This document shows, piece after piece, positions 52,461 through 60,260 of a stretch of DNA of 64,000 nucleotides (positions within the stretch are counted from its first letter, which is position 1; the number at the start of each line of letters is the position of its first letter). A program made the position numbers and the translations under genes. The stretch spans positions 107,269 to 171,268 of the forward strand of contig NZ_JAUYHK010000020.1 in NCBI RefSeq assembly GCF_030690045.1. Reading direction: 5' to 3'. The notes below the pieces were generated by a model, which saw only the letters and a program-made list of their open reading frames with translations, had not been told where the DNA came from and searched no databases. The stretch comes from Thalassospira sp. GTDB lineage: Bacteria; Pseudomonadota; Alphaproteobacteria; Rhodospirillales; Thalassospiraceae.

Positions 52461-53366
52461 ATGCGTGGGCTTAATCCCGATCAGCTTCATGCCTTTGCCG
52501 ATGTGATTGAACTGGGCAGTTTTTCCGCCGCGGCTGTGCGCCAGAATCTGAGCCAGCCCGCAATCAGCCAGCAAATCCGGCAACTTGAAGCCCGTCTGGG
52601 TGTGCGTCTGATTGAGCGGGTCGGCAAACGCGCCATGCCGACACGGGCCGGGCAGGAATTATTGACCCATATCGGGCGGATTGATCAGGCGATGAACGAT
52701 GCCCTTGCGGCGGTGGCCGGACATGCCGACGGGATGACGGGCATGGTGCGGATCGGCACCGGGGCGACGGCCTGTATCTATTTGTTGCCCAAGGTTCTGG
52801 ACGCCTTGCAACGGCGGTTTCCGAATATCGAAATTGTCGTGAAAACCGGCAATACGGTGGATATCCTGAAACTGATTGAAGAAAACAGTCTGGATATCGG
52901 GCTGGTGACACAACCGGTCACGGGGCGGTGTTTTGACACCATTCCGATTCTGGAGGATGCCTTTGTCGCGATTGCCGCAACCAAAAACGGATTGCCCGAT
53001 ATTGTCCCGCCGACATTTTTTGCCGATGTGCCGCTGGTCTTGTATGAACGGGGCGCACATACCCGCAAGATCGTCGATGGCTGGTTACAGCAGGCCGGAG
53101 TGGCGACCCGCAGCATCATGGAACTGGGCAGTGTCGAGGCGATCAAGGAACTGGTCGGGGCCGGTTTGGGAGCGTCCATTTTACCGGGGATGGGGGTTTT
53201 GCCGGGGCGGACACAATTGCCGTTGATCGTCCGGCCCCTGACCCCGTCGCTGGGCCGTCAACTGGCCCTGGTGATGCGGCGGGACAAGAAACTGACCGCA
53301 GGCCTGCGCGAGGTGCGCGATGGCATCATGCAAGCCGCCACCGATCAATCTTCATCGGGCACATAA
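52461..53366 (+). CDS. LysR-family transcriptional regulator
   Basis: 301 residues. LNPDQLHAFADVIELGSFSAAAVRQNLSQPAISQQIRQLEARLGVRLIER is the N-terminal winged helix; the effector domain follows from about 90. ATG 52461 chosen, with AAGGA eleven bases upstream; the frame to 52425 is a leader. Divergent from the GNAT gene, which it probably regulates. Its last 22 bases overlap the convergent DeoR gene. Confidence 0.88.
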   Translation: MRGLNPDQLHAFADVIELGSFSAAAVRQNLSQPAISQQIRQLEARLGVRLIERVGKRAMPTRAGQELLTHIGRIDQAMNDALAAVAGHADGMTGMVRIGTGATACIYLLPKVLDALQRRFPNIEIVVKTGNTVDILKLIEENSLDIGLVTQPVTGRCFDTIPILEDAFVAIAATKNGLPDIVPPTFFADVPLVLYERGAHTRKIVDGWLQQAGVATRSIMELGSVEAIKELVGAGLGASILPGMGVLPGRTQLPLIVRPLTPSLGRQLALVMRRDKKLTAGLREVRDGIMQAATDQSSSGT

Positions 53367-54154
53367 AGGGTCGGGAATTCCGCCCCCGGTTCGGGGACAT
53401 GCAGGGTGGCCGATGATTTTTCAATCAAACGGGCAATGGCATCGGGCGGCGGGCAGTCGGTGAAAAAGGCGGTGACTTGCGCAATATTGCCACCGCGCAC
53501 CACGGCGTTGCGGCCAAATTTGGTATGATCGGCCACCAGAAAACTTTGCCGGGAATTGCCCAGAATCGCCGACCGTGCGCGGACTTCCTGTTCGTCAAAA
53601 TCCAGAAGACTGCCATCCGGATCAATGCCACCGACGCCAAAGATACCGTAATCGACCTTGTAGCTGTTGAAAAAGGCCTCGACCTCGGGCCCCAGAACAT
53701 CACGATCCCGGTTGCGCAATCGCCCGCCAATCAGGGTGACATCAAAACTGTCATTGGTGGCGGCGACATAGGCGACATTCAGATTGTTGGTGAAAATCCG
53801 CAAATTGCGATGCTGCAACAAGGCGCTTGCGACCAGTTCCGGCGTTGTGCCAATCGAGAAAAACAGGGATGCGCCATCGGGGATCATGCGGGCAACAAGG
53901 GCGGCAATTTTGCGTTTTTCATTGACATGCAACACCTTGCGGGCGCGATAGGCGATGTTTTCATGTTCAAGGGCCGGTTCGACCCCGCCATGACGGCGAC
54001 GTAACAATCCCTCGTCGCACAGGGCATTGACATCACGGCGGATGGTTTGGGCGGTGACCTGAAAACGCTCGGCAAGGTCTTCGATGGTGCGGAAACCGTC
54101 GGCACGGACCATTTCAACGATGCTGGCCTGACGTTCAGTGGGGCGTTTTTGCAT
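53345..54154 (-). CDS. DeoR/GlpR-family transcriptional regulator
   Basis: 269 residues. N-terminal helix-turn-helix QASIVEMVRADGFRTIEDLAERFQVTAQTIRRDVNALCDEGLLRRRHGG, then the DeoR effector domain with FFSIGTTPELVASAL and IFTNNLNVA, GIFGVGGIDPDGSLLDFDEQEV. These regulate sugar-phosphate metabolism (GlpR type), but no glycerol genes are adjacent. 3' end overlaps lysR by 22 bp. Confidence 0.87.
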   Translation of the reverse strand: MQKRPTERQASIVEMVRADGFRTIEDLAERFQVTAQTIRRDVNALCDEGLLRRRHGGVEPALEHENIAYRARKVLHVNEKRKIAALVARMIPDGASLFFSIGTTPELVASALLQHRNLRIFTNNLNVAYVAATNDSFDVTLIGGRLRNRDRDVLGPEVEAFFNSYKVDYGIFGVGGIDPDGSLLDFDEQEVRARSAILGNSRQSFLVADHTKFGRNAVVRGGNIAQVTAFFTDCPPPDAIARLIEKSSATLHVPEPGAEFPTLYVPDED

Positions 54155-54281
54155 GAAACCGTTTTCTTTTCTGGCGCTATGATTTGCGTATGAATGTAAA
54201 TCCTGCGCATTTCAATAGTGTGACGGTTTCACGGCATTCATATGAAACAACGCCGACCCGCAATTGTTCATCTGTCAAACA

Positions 54282-54309
54282 ATAAGGGCCACCCGAAGGC
54301 AGCCCTTAT
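54282..54309 (-). terminator. Terminator of trcR
   Basis: Stem ATAAGGG / CCCTTAT with inner G/C pairs, followed on the minus strand by TTGTTTG; nine bases after the trcR stop. Confidence 0.6.
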
Positions 54310-54317
54310 CCAATGTT

Positions 54318-54986
54318 TTAACTGCGGAACAAATTCTCGGCAGCGGCCTTGTAATCCTGGGGCCGGTTGGCTTCCTTGCCCTTGCCGGGCAGGTCGGGTT
54401 CCGGCGTGATCTGCAATTCTTCGGGCAGCGGATCGGGCTCAAGATCGCGAACCACTTTTTCGGGGTTCTTGTTGCGGGCGATCACCACCTGCTTTTCCAG
54501 ATCCAGTTCGATGCACAGCCCCATGGTGACGGGGTTACGCGGGGTCAGGTTGCTGGAATTCCAGTGGCTGCGATCGCGGATCTTGCCAATGGTGTCCTTG
54601 GTGGTGCCAATCAGTTTGCAAATCTGCGCATCCGACAATTCCGGATGGTGTTTCAGCAACCATGCAATCGCATTCGGGCGATCCTGACGTTTCGATACCG
54701 GGGTATAGCGGGCACCCTTGGCCTGCGCACGCGGGCGTGGCAGGTCGCTTTTTGCCATTTTCAAAAGCTGACGCGGGTCGGCTTCGCAGCGGGCGATTTC
54801 TTCGCGGGTCAACTGGCTATTGGCAATCGGGTCTGCACCGACAATACCCTGACTGACATCGCCGTCGGCAATCGCCTGAATTTCAAGCTCGTGCAGTTCG
54901 GTAAAGGCGGCAATTTGCCGGAAAGACAAGCCGGTATTGTCGATAAGCCAGACGGCAGTTGCCTTTGGCATGAGGGGCTGAGCCAT
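54318..54986 (-). CDS. trcR: Cell-cycle transcriptional regulator TrcR (DUF1013)
   Basis: 222 residues. MAQPLMPKATAVWLIDNTGLSFRQIAAFTELHELEIQAIADGDV is the invariant N-terminus of DUF1013 proteins; a second helix-turn-helix-like block is AIAWLLKHHPELSDAQICKLIGTTKDTIGKIRDRSHWN. Almost restricted to alphaproteobacteria, where the family is annotated as TrcR. AGGAGG seven bases upstream fixes the start at 54986. The C-terminal tail is acidic and proline-rich. Confidence 0.92.
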   Translation of the reverse strand: MAQPLMPKATAVWLIDNTGLSFRQIAAFTELHELEIQAIADGDVSQGIVGADPIANSQLTREEIARCEADPRQLLKMAKSDLPRPRAQAKGARYTPVSKRQDRPNAIAWLLKHHPELSDAQICKLIGTTKDTIGKIRDRSHWNSSNLTPRNPVTMGLCIELDLEKQVVIARNKNPEKVVRDLEPDPLPEELQITPEPDLPGKGKEANRPQDYKAAAENLFRS

Positions 54987-55254
54987 AATTCCTCCTGTTT
55001 CATTCAAATTCTGGAGACCGACGATGGGTTCAACGCCCCAAAAACGCGGGAATATCTGCCCCAGAATATAATCTGTTTTGGTATTCCGGCAACGCCGCAA
55101 GGCAACCACGGGTCGGCGCTGCGCGTGACCGGAAATGCCACAGCGTTCTTTTGGGTCAATGCGCGCGCAAAAGCAACATTCTGTTCACTCTGAAACCCAA
55201 GAATATTTATTTCAGGGCCGAATTACCCCTGTTTTCGTGATTTGACCGGGTTAA

Positions 55255-56262
55255 TTACCCGTTTTCCAGCACCACTTTTCCAATATGGTGACCGTCGCGC
55301 AAAATTTCATGGGCCTTTTGTGCTTTGGACAGGGGCAGGGTCTGATAAATCACCGGTTTGATTTTGCCCTGCGCGATCAGTGGCCAGACATGTTGTTTCA
55401 GGGATATGGCAATTTCACTTTTGCGGGCGACGGGCTGCGCGCGCAGGGTGGATCCCATCAGGGTGAGGCGTTTCAGCAACAGGGGTGTGAAATTGGTTTC
55501 CGCCTTGGGGCCGTTTAAAAAGGCAATGATCAGAATCCGGCCTTCAAAGGCCGCACATTTGAAATTGCGCCCGACATAATCCCCTGCCACCATATCAAGG
55601 ATGACATTGGCCCCCTTGCCATCGGTCAGGTCCATCACCCGTGCCACAAAATCTTCGGTGCGGTAATGGATGACGGCATCCGCGCCCAGATCACGACAGG
55701 CGCGGGCCTTTTCATCGGTGCCAACCGTGGTGATCACATGTGCGCCAAAGGCCTTTGCCATTTGAATGGCGGTGGTGCCGATCCCCGATGATCCACCGTG
55801 GATCAAAACCGTTTCCCCGGCCTGAAGCCGACCTTTTTCAAACAGATTATGCCAGACGGTAAAAAAGGTTTCGGGCAGCGATGCGGCCTCGACCATTGAA
55901 AATCCATCGGGCACCGGCAGGCATTGCCCGGCAGGCACCACGGCATATTGCGCATACCCGCCGCCAGTTACCAGCGCACAGACTTTATCGCCCACCTGCG
56001 AGTCGGTAACATCCGGGGCGCAGGCGACAATTTCCCCGGCCAGTTCCAGCCCCGGAATGTCGGACGCACCGGGGGGTGGTGGATACATGCCCGCCACCTG
56101 CATCAGATCGGGGCGGTTCACCCCGGCGGCCTTGATGCGGATCAGAACACAGCCATCGGTCAGAACCGGCATATCGGCTTCGCCCATGATCAGAACCGGT
56201 GTTTCGCCGGTTTTATCGATGACGATGGCCTGCATTTTTGCGGAGGCTGTTGAACCGGGCAT
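55255..56262 (-). CDS. NAD(P)H:quinone oxidoreductase, PIG3/QOR-like
   Basis: 335 residues, medium-chain dehydrogenase without zinc ligands. GVNRPDLMQVAGMYPPPPGASDIPGLELAGEI is the PIG3-type substrate loop, ETVLIHGGSSGIGTTAIQMAKAFGAHVI the NADPH fold, followed by QPVARKSEIA and the usual C-terminal KIKPVIYQTLPLSKAQKAHEIL. Reduces quinones or enones. Start 56262 is favoured because GGAG is six bases upstream; ATG 56274 is the alternative. Divergent from the DUF1192 gene. Confidence 0.88.
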   Translation of the reverse strand: MPGSTASAKMQAIVIDKTGETPVLIMGEADMPVLTDGCVLIRIKAAGVNRPDLMQVAGMYPPPPGASDIPGLELAGEIVACAPDVTDSQVGDKVCALVTGGGYAQYAVVPAGQCLPVPDGFSMVEAASLPETFFTVWHNLFEKGRLQAGETVLIHGGSSGIGTTAIQMAKAFGAHVITTVGTDEKARACRDLGADAVIHYRTEDFVARVMDLTDGKGANVILDMVAGDYVGRNFKCAAFEGRILIIAFLNGPKAETNFTPLLLKRLTLMGSTLRAQPVARKSEIAISLKQHVWPLIAQGKIKPVIYQTLPLSKAQKAHEILRDGHHIGKVVLENG

Positions 56263-56369
56263 TGTTTTCTCCATGGCGATTGGGTGATTTGCTCCCTATC
56301 TGATCCGGATAGACATCAACCCTGACACAATCAGGGTTGCCGGATCAAGAAGACGACAGGAGGTATAAA

Positions 56370-56564
56370 ATGGATGAAGCTGATATTTTCCCGCAAGACC
56401 CCGGTATGTCGGGCATTGGATTACCCCGCAATCTTGATGATTTGTCGGTCGTTGCCCTGAAGGAATACAAGACCGCCCTTGAAAATGAAATCGCAAGGGT
56501 GGATGGGATGCTGGAAAAACGCGATGGTGTTATCAAAGGGGCCGAGGCGCTGTTTCGATCCTGA
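56370..56564 (+). CDS. DUF1192 family small protein
   Basis: 64 residues. DLSVVALKEYKTALENEIARVDGMLEKRDGVIKGAEALF is the DUF1192 helix, and the length suits the family, which is found in alphaproteobacteria. ATG 56370 follows AGGAGG at a good distance. Function unknown. Confidence 0.82.
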   Translation: MDEADIFPQDPGMSGIGLPRNLDDLSVVALKEYKTALENEIARVDGMLEKRDGVIKGAEALFRS

Positions 56565-56722
56565 TATCGTCAAAAAGAAGCATGTTCTTTTTGGATAAAA
56601 ATAATCAACACAAAAAACTCTGGGTTAATTGAAATTTAAACTTCATGTCCTATATCTGAATCATGGGTCAAATCCTGACCTCTTGTCGAACATGATATTT
56701 CGATGCCTCCCTGTTAAACTTG

Positions 56723-56741
56723 CCGCCCGTCTTTCGGGCGG
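56723..56741 (+). terminator. Intrinsic terminator downstream of DUF1192 gene
   Basis: CCGCCCG / CGGGCGG stem with loop TCTTT, followed by TTTCTTTTA. About 160 bases after the stop codon, so either a long 3' end or a separate short transcript ends here. Confidence 0.8.
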
Positions 56742-56806
56742 TTTCTTTTATGTGCCGTTTGGAATACGTACTAATACGTAGTGTCACATTTCTGCCATTT
56801 AGGGCC

Positions 56807-56833
56807 TTGACCCCCTGTGGAACGGGCTATAGT
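56807..56833 (+). promoter_or_regulatory. Promoter-like sequence
   Basis: TTGACC (56807-56812) and TATAGT (56828-56833), 15 bp apart (16 if CTTGAC is used). Spacing is a little short, but both hexamers are good. Transcription would start near 56840. Confidence 0.5.
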
Positions 56834-56839
56834 GTCTCA

Positions 56840-56913
56840 AAAAAACAAAGATAGTCCGGCAAGTTTAGCAGGTTGAGGCAGAGACCGTCCTTTGGGACGG
56901 TCTCTCTGTTTTT
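56840..56913 (+). ncRNA. Candidate small RNA ending in a terminator upstream of the DUF1465 gene
   Basis: About 74 bases from the predicted start to a perfect 10-bp terminator stem (GAGACCGTCC / GGACGGTCTC, loop TTTG, 56881-56904) with TCTGTTTTT behind it. A short A-rich single-stranded region precedes the stem. Could be a free small RNA or an attenuator leader of the DUF1465 gene, whose ATG is at 56975. It matches no RNA family I can recognise. Confidence 0.5.
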
Positions 56914-56974
56914 GAGCCATGCTGCTGTCGTTTGTTGCCTTGACGCCATTCGATATCCTCCCAATATAAGGGAA

Positions 56975-57424
56975 ATGGCAGGTAAATATCCCCCTCTTGG
57001 TCCTGAACGCCGCTATGACAGCAATTTTGCTATTGTGCCGTTTTCCCGGACATATGACGAGGCTTTCACCCTTTTGGTTGAAGCCCGAAATTATCTGACA
57101 TGGAGCCTAAAAAACGACCGTCGGAACCTGAATGGCGGGTTGCGTCTGGTCCAGTTCCGCGAAGAAATGCGCATGACAACCCGGTTGATCCGGGCGATGG
57201 CGTGGCTGTTGTCGGTCCGCGCGGTGGATGCGGGGGAAATCGGCTGGGACGAGGCGGTTGATATCGACGATCTGATGGTTGATTTGAAAATCTGCATCGA
57301 AGATCGACGGGATGAATGCGTCATGACACCCCCGGCCTTGCTTGACCTGATGGAACGCGCGCAGTCGCTTTATATGCGGGTTGCCCGAATGGAATTACAG
57401 GTCGCCGCCCGTAGCGCGCCATAA
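56975..57424 (+). CDS. DUF1465 family protein
   Basis: 149 residues. YDEAFTLLVEARNYLTW ... EEMRMTTRLIRAMAWLLSVRAVDAGEIGWDEAV is the conserved helical block of DUF1465, found in alphaproteobacteria. Start 56975 has AAGGG four bases upstream; the frame to 56873 runs through the terminator hairpin and is not accepted. Function unknown. The convergent cyclase gene ends 29 bp away. Confidence 0.82.
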   Translation: MAGKYPPLGPERRYDSNFAIVPFSRTYDEAFTLLVEARNYLTWSLKNDRRNLNGGLRLVQFREEMRMTTRLIRAMAWLLSVRAVDAGEIGWDEAVDIDDLMVDLKICIEDRRDECVMTPPALLDLMERAQSLYMRVARMELQVAARSAP

Positions 57425-57453
57425 ACAGGTGTTTTGGTGGGGCAGGCCGGATT

Positions 57454-59202
57454 TTAGCGGGATGTGGCGGCAAAAACCTCTACCGGGTTGGCAAAGCCTT
57501 TCATGGCTTTGGTCCCGCGTGAGGTAAAGGCCGCCCGGCTTCCGGCATAGGTATCGCGCACGGCGGACGATACCAGAACCTCATCGGCCCCGGCGGCGGC
57601 ACAGACACGGGCGGCAAGCTGCACAACCGTACCAAACAGGTCATTTTCCTCGGTAATTGCTTCTCCGGCATTGATGCCGATGCGCACCTTGAATACCAGA
57701 TCGCCGCGCTGATTGTGGGCGGCCATGTTTTTCTGGATTTCAAGGGCGGCCTCAACCGCACTGGCCGATGACGGAAAGACCGCCATGATGCCATCGCCCA
57801 TATGTTTGACTTCCTTACCGTAATTGTTCAGCAAGGCGGTGCGGACGATATTGTTATGGGCATGCACCATCTTTTGTGCCCCCATATCGCCGAGTTCCTG
57901 GGTCATCTGGGTGGAATTGACGATGTCGGTGAACATCAGGGCATGCAGCTTTTTCCCGGCGGGGGCGGCACCGGCTGCTGCGGGCTGTGCGCTCCACTGG
58001 CTAATGGCCTGCGAAACCGATGTTGTGATGCTGGTCTCGTCTTTCATATAGCTGTCCATCGAGGACCGGCCCGCGCCATACATGTCCTTGTATTTCGGTT
58101 CCAGCAGATACTGATCGACATTTTTGCAGAATGTATCGGCCATGCTGCCATTGGCGCCAAGGGCGGCAATGCAGTCTTTCAGGATGATGCGGCCATCCTG
58201 CATCGGCAGGGCGTTTTTTTCGCTGCACGCATCACAGGCCCCGGCCACATACAGATTGATCCCGAATTTGTGGTAGGCATCCATGCTGGGAATATTGCGC
58301 CGGATCGTTTCGATCGAACCAGTGATGAAGGATTTCATGACTTGCCGTGTGGCATGCAGGGCAGGCGTATCGGGCACCGGCGCGATTTCAGGGGCGGCAG
58401 TATCAGTATCGGCGCTGTCTTCGACCGGGGTACTTTCGGACGTTTCGTCGGCATCCGCCGTATCGGTGGCACTGTCGGGAATGCCGCGGTTCCCCGGCAT
58501 GGATCTGCGGGTGGGCCTGCCGGTGGTCCGGGCTGTTGATGTGGTTCGGGCACGCGACGCCACATTATTGCCCCCAGAATTTTTTGGGCCCCGTATTTTG
58601 CGGGTGACAGACATCAACATCGGCACTGCACTGGCAAGGAAACCGACGATAAAGGCGATGAAATTCGCCTTGTCGTAAAAACCCTGACTTATGGCGATGC
58701 CGACACCGGGCAGATATTCCAGCAGGCGTGCCGCGCCCAGCATGGCGACAAGACCAATGCCAAGGGCGGCACAAAAAATCAGAACGACTTTCAGGATCAG
58801 GCCAACAAAACCGGTTTCGCCCGATTGTGCGGCGGGTTTGTGGCGCACGCGCTCAATCACCGGCATGTCATCAAGGCTGTCGGCCTGCGGTTCCGGTGTT
58901 TTGGCGGCCGGACGGTTATCGTTGCCCGATTTTACCTTTGGCTGGGCGACGGCCTCGGTTTTTTTGCCTGAACCGCGGGTCTGATAGATAATATAGTCTT
59001 CGGAACGGTTCGAATCGTTGTGATAAACTTCGCGGATGACCTTGACGGCCTGCACATGGGACATGCGCTCAAGAGTCAATGCTTCTTCTTCTGCGGCCTT
59101 TTTTTGCGCAGAATTATAGTGGGCGTGGATGACCCACTTCCCCGAACGGTCTTTAATATAGACCTCATAGCTGACCTGCTTGCGCGCGATCACCTGGTTC
59201 AT
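57454..59202 (-). CDS. Membrane-anchored class III adenylate/guanylate cyclase
   Basis: 582 residues. N-terminal basic/acidic domain (residues 1-75), a disordered linker, two membrane segments (VVLIFCAALGIGLVAMLGAA; FIAFIVGFLASAVPMLMSV), a long acidic linker, a helical domain with a C-x-x-C pair (CDAC), and a C-terminal cyclase domain from about 420. Metal ligands are Asp426 (FTDI) and Asp470 (GDG); Lys466 and Asp521 are at the purine-recognition positions and favour ATP. The transition-state Asn of the V-N-x-A-A-R block is Gln528. Start 59202 has no strong Shine-Dalgarno. Confidence 0.87.
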   Translation of the reverse strand: MNQVIARKQVSYEVYIKDRSGKWVIHAHYNSAQKKAAEEEALTLERMSHVQAVKVIREVYHNDSNRSEDYIIYQTRGSGKKTEAVAQPKVKSGNDNRPAAKTPEPQADSLDDMPVIERVRHKPAAQSGETGFVGLILKVVLIFCAALGIGLVAMLGAARLLEYLPGVGIAISQGFYDKANFIAFIVGFLASAVPMLMSVTRKIRGPKNSGGNNVASRARTTSTARTTGRPTRRSMPGNRGIPDSATDTADADETSESTPVEDSADTDTAAPEIAPVPDTPALHATRQVMKSFITGSIETIRRNIPSMDAYHKFGINLYVAGACDACSEKNALPMQDGRIILKDCIAALGANGSMADTFCKNVDQYLLEPKYKDMYGAGRSSMDSYMKDETSITTSVSQAISQWSAQPAAAGAAPAGKKLHALMFTDIVNSTQMTQELGDMGAQKMVHAHNNIVRTALLNNYGKEVKHMGDGIMAVFPSSASAVEAALEIQKNMAAHNQRGDLVFKVRIGINAGEAITEENDLFGTVVQLAARVCAAAGADEVLVSSAVRDTYAGSRAAFTSRGTKAMKGFANPVEVFAATSR

Positions 59203-59365
59203 CGTTCTGATCCGGTCTTCCTGACGAGCAGGGGTTTCCCCCGAAAAGGCAACATTCTTCGTCCCTGCGCCAATTATGGCAAGAAAAACACATTCTGACC
59301 ACCCAAGAACTCCCGACCTATACAACCGTAGCGGTTTGGGCGGGCGCGAGGGTACAAAAGAAAAA

Positions 59366-59393
59366 CGCCCGCAGCGTCAAAACGCAACGGACG
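59366..59393 (-). terminator. Terminator of rpmE
   Basis: Eleven-position stem (CGTCCGTTGCG / CGCTGCGGGCG, wobbles and one mismatch) with a 6-base loop, followed on the minus strand by TTTTTCTTTT. Confidence 0.75.
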
Positions 59394-59429
59394 TAAATCC
59401 CACAGACTGTCAAAATGACAGAATCTGTT

Positions 59430-59657
59430 TTAGTTGTTCCCGATATTGAAACCGGCAAAACGCTTCTTGAACTTGGCAAGCTGCCCACCGCTGTCAAGCA
59501 GACGGTGTACACCGGTCCAGGCCGGATGGCTCTTCGGATCGATGTCAAGTTTCATCAAGTCGCCCTGTTTACCCCAGGTCGATTTGGTGCTGAAGGTGGT
59601 GCCGTCCGTCATCTGAACGGTAATTTCATGATATTCGGGATGGATATCTTTTTTCAT
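59430..59657 (-). CDS. rpmE: 50S ribosomal protein L31
   Basis: 75 residues. [19 protein letters not shown] opening and [24 protein letters not shown] ending are unmistakable. The zinc-ligand cysteines of the C+ form are absent, so this is the zinc-independent alphaproteobacterial type. ATG 59657 is preceded by GGAG. Sits between the cyclase gene and cyaY, and has its own terminator. Confidence 0.95.
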   Translation of the reverse strand: MKKDIHPEYHEITVQMTDGTTFSTKSTWGKQGDLMKLDIDPKSHPAWTGVHRLLDSGGQLAKFKKRFAGFNIGNN

Positions 59658-59882
59658 CGCCTGCCACTCCGGAATTTGAAGGGCGGTGTATAGGGGAAAA
59701 AAAGCAACTGCGCAAGCCCTGTGATGGAAATAGTGCAAACCGGGATGTCGCGCTATTTTCACCCCCATTCCCTATGATGTGTACTTGCACCCCTGTCTTT
59801 ATATAGTATGGTGCCGCAGCATGAATAAAAGATCGTTTTTAAGGGGGGCGTGATCAGCCCCTGTGACAGACGGAGTCAGACT

Positions 59883-60215
59883 GTGGCCTTTGATGAAACC
59901 GAATTTCACCGCCTCGCAGACGAGACCATCGAAACGGTTTCGGATCGTCTCGACGATCTTTTGGGCGATACGCTTGATGTCGATCTGCAATCGGGCATCC
60001 TGTCGCTTGAACTCGATTCGGGGGAACAGTTTGTGATCAACAAGCACAGCCCCAACCGGCAAATCTGGATGTCTTCGCCGGTCAGCGGTGCCAGCCATTA
60101 TGATTATGACGAAGACACCGAAAGCTGGCGCTCGACCCGCGGGGCAACCACCCTGCATGAACAATTGTCTGCCGATCTGTCGGTCAAGACCGGTCAGAAG
60201 ATCGTTCTCGACTAG
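59883..60215 (+). CDS. cyaY: Frataxin-like iron donor protein CyaY
   Basis: 110 residues. FHRLADETIETVSDRLDDLLG ... DVDLQSGILSLELDSGEQFVINKHSPNRQIWMSSPVSGASHYDYD is the frataxin fold with the acidic ridge (DETxxxxxDxLDD) and the QIWxSSPxSG block. It supplies iron to, or regulates, Fe-S cluster assembly. GTG 59883 chosen as GGAG lies ten bases upstream; GTG 59850 is the alternative. Confidence 0.9.
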   Translation: MAFDETEFHRLADETIETVSDRLDDLLGDTLDVDLQSGILSLELDSGEQFVINKHSPNRQIWMSSPVSGASHYDYDEDTESWRSTRGATTLHEQLSADLSVKTGQKIVLD

Positions 60216-60260
60216 GCCGGACGGGGCAGGCATTCAGGCTGACATAACTGGAACATAACC

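Larger units (their letters stand above)
56565..56974. other. 410-bp interval holding a terminator and a small-RNA-like unit
   Basis: Contains the terminator at 56723-56741, then a promoter-plus-terminator unit at 56807-56913. No protein gene is supported. Confidence 0.5.

Noticed and set aside
54237..54281. Hairpin-like repeats with TTTCA near the DeoR promoter
   Set aside because: Imperfect and short; no confident operator could be defined.
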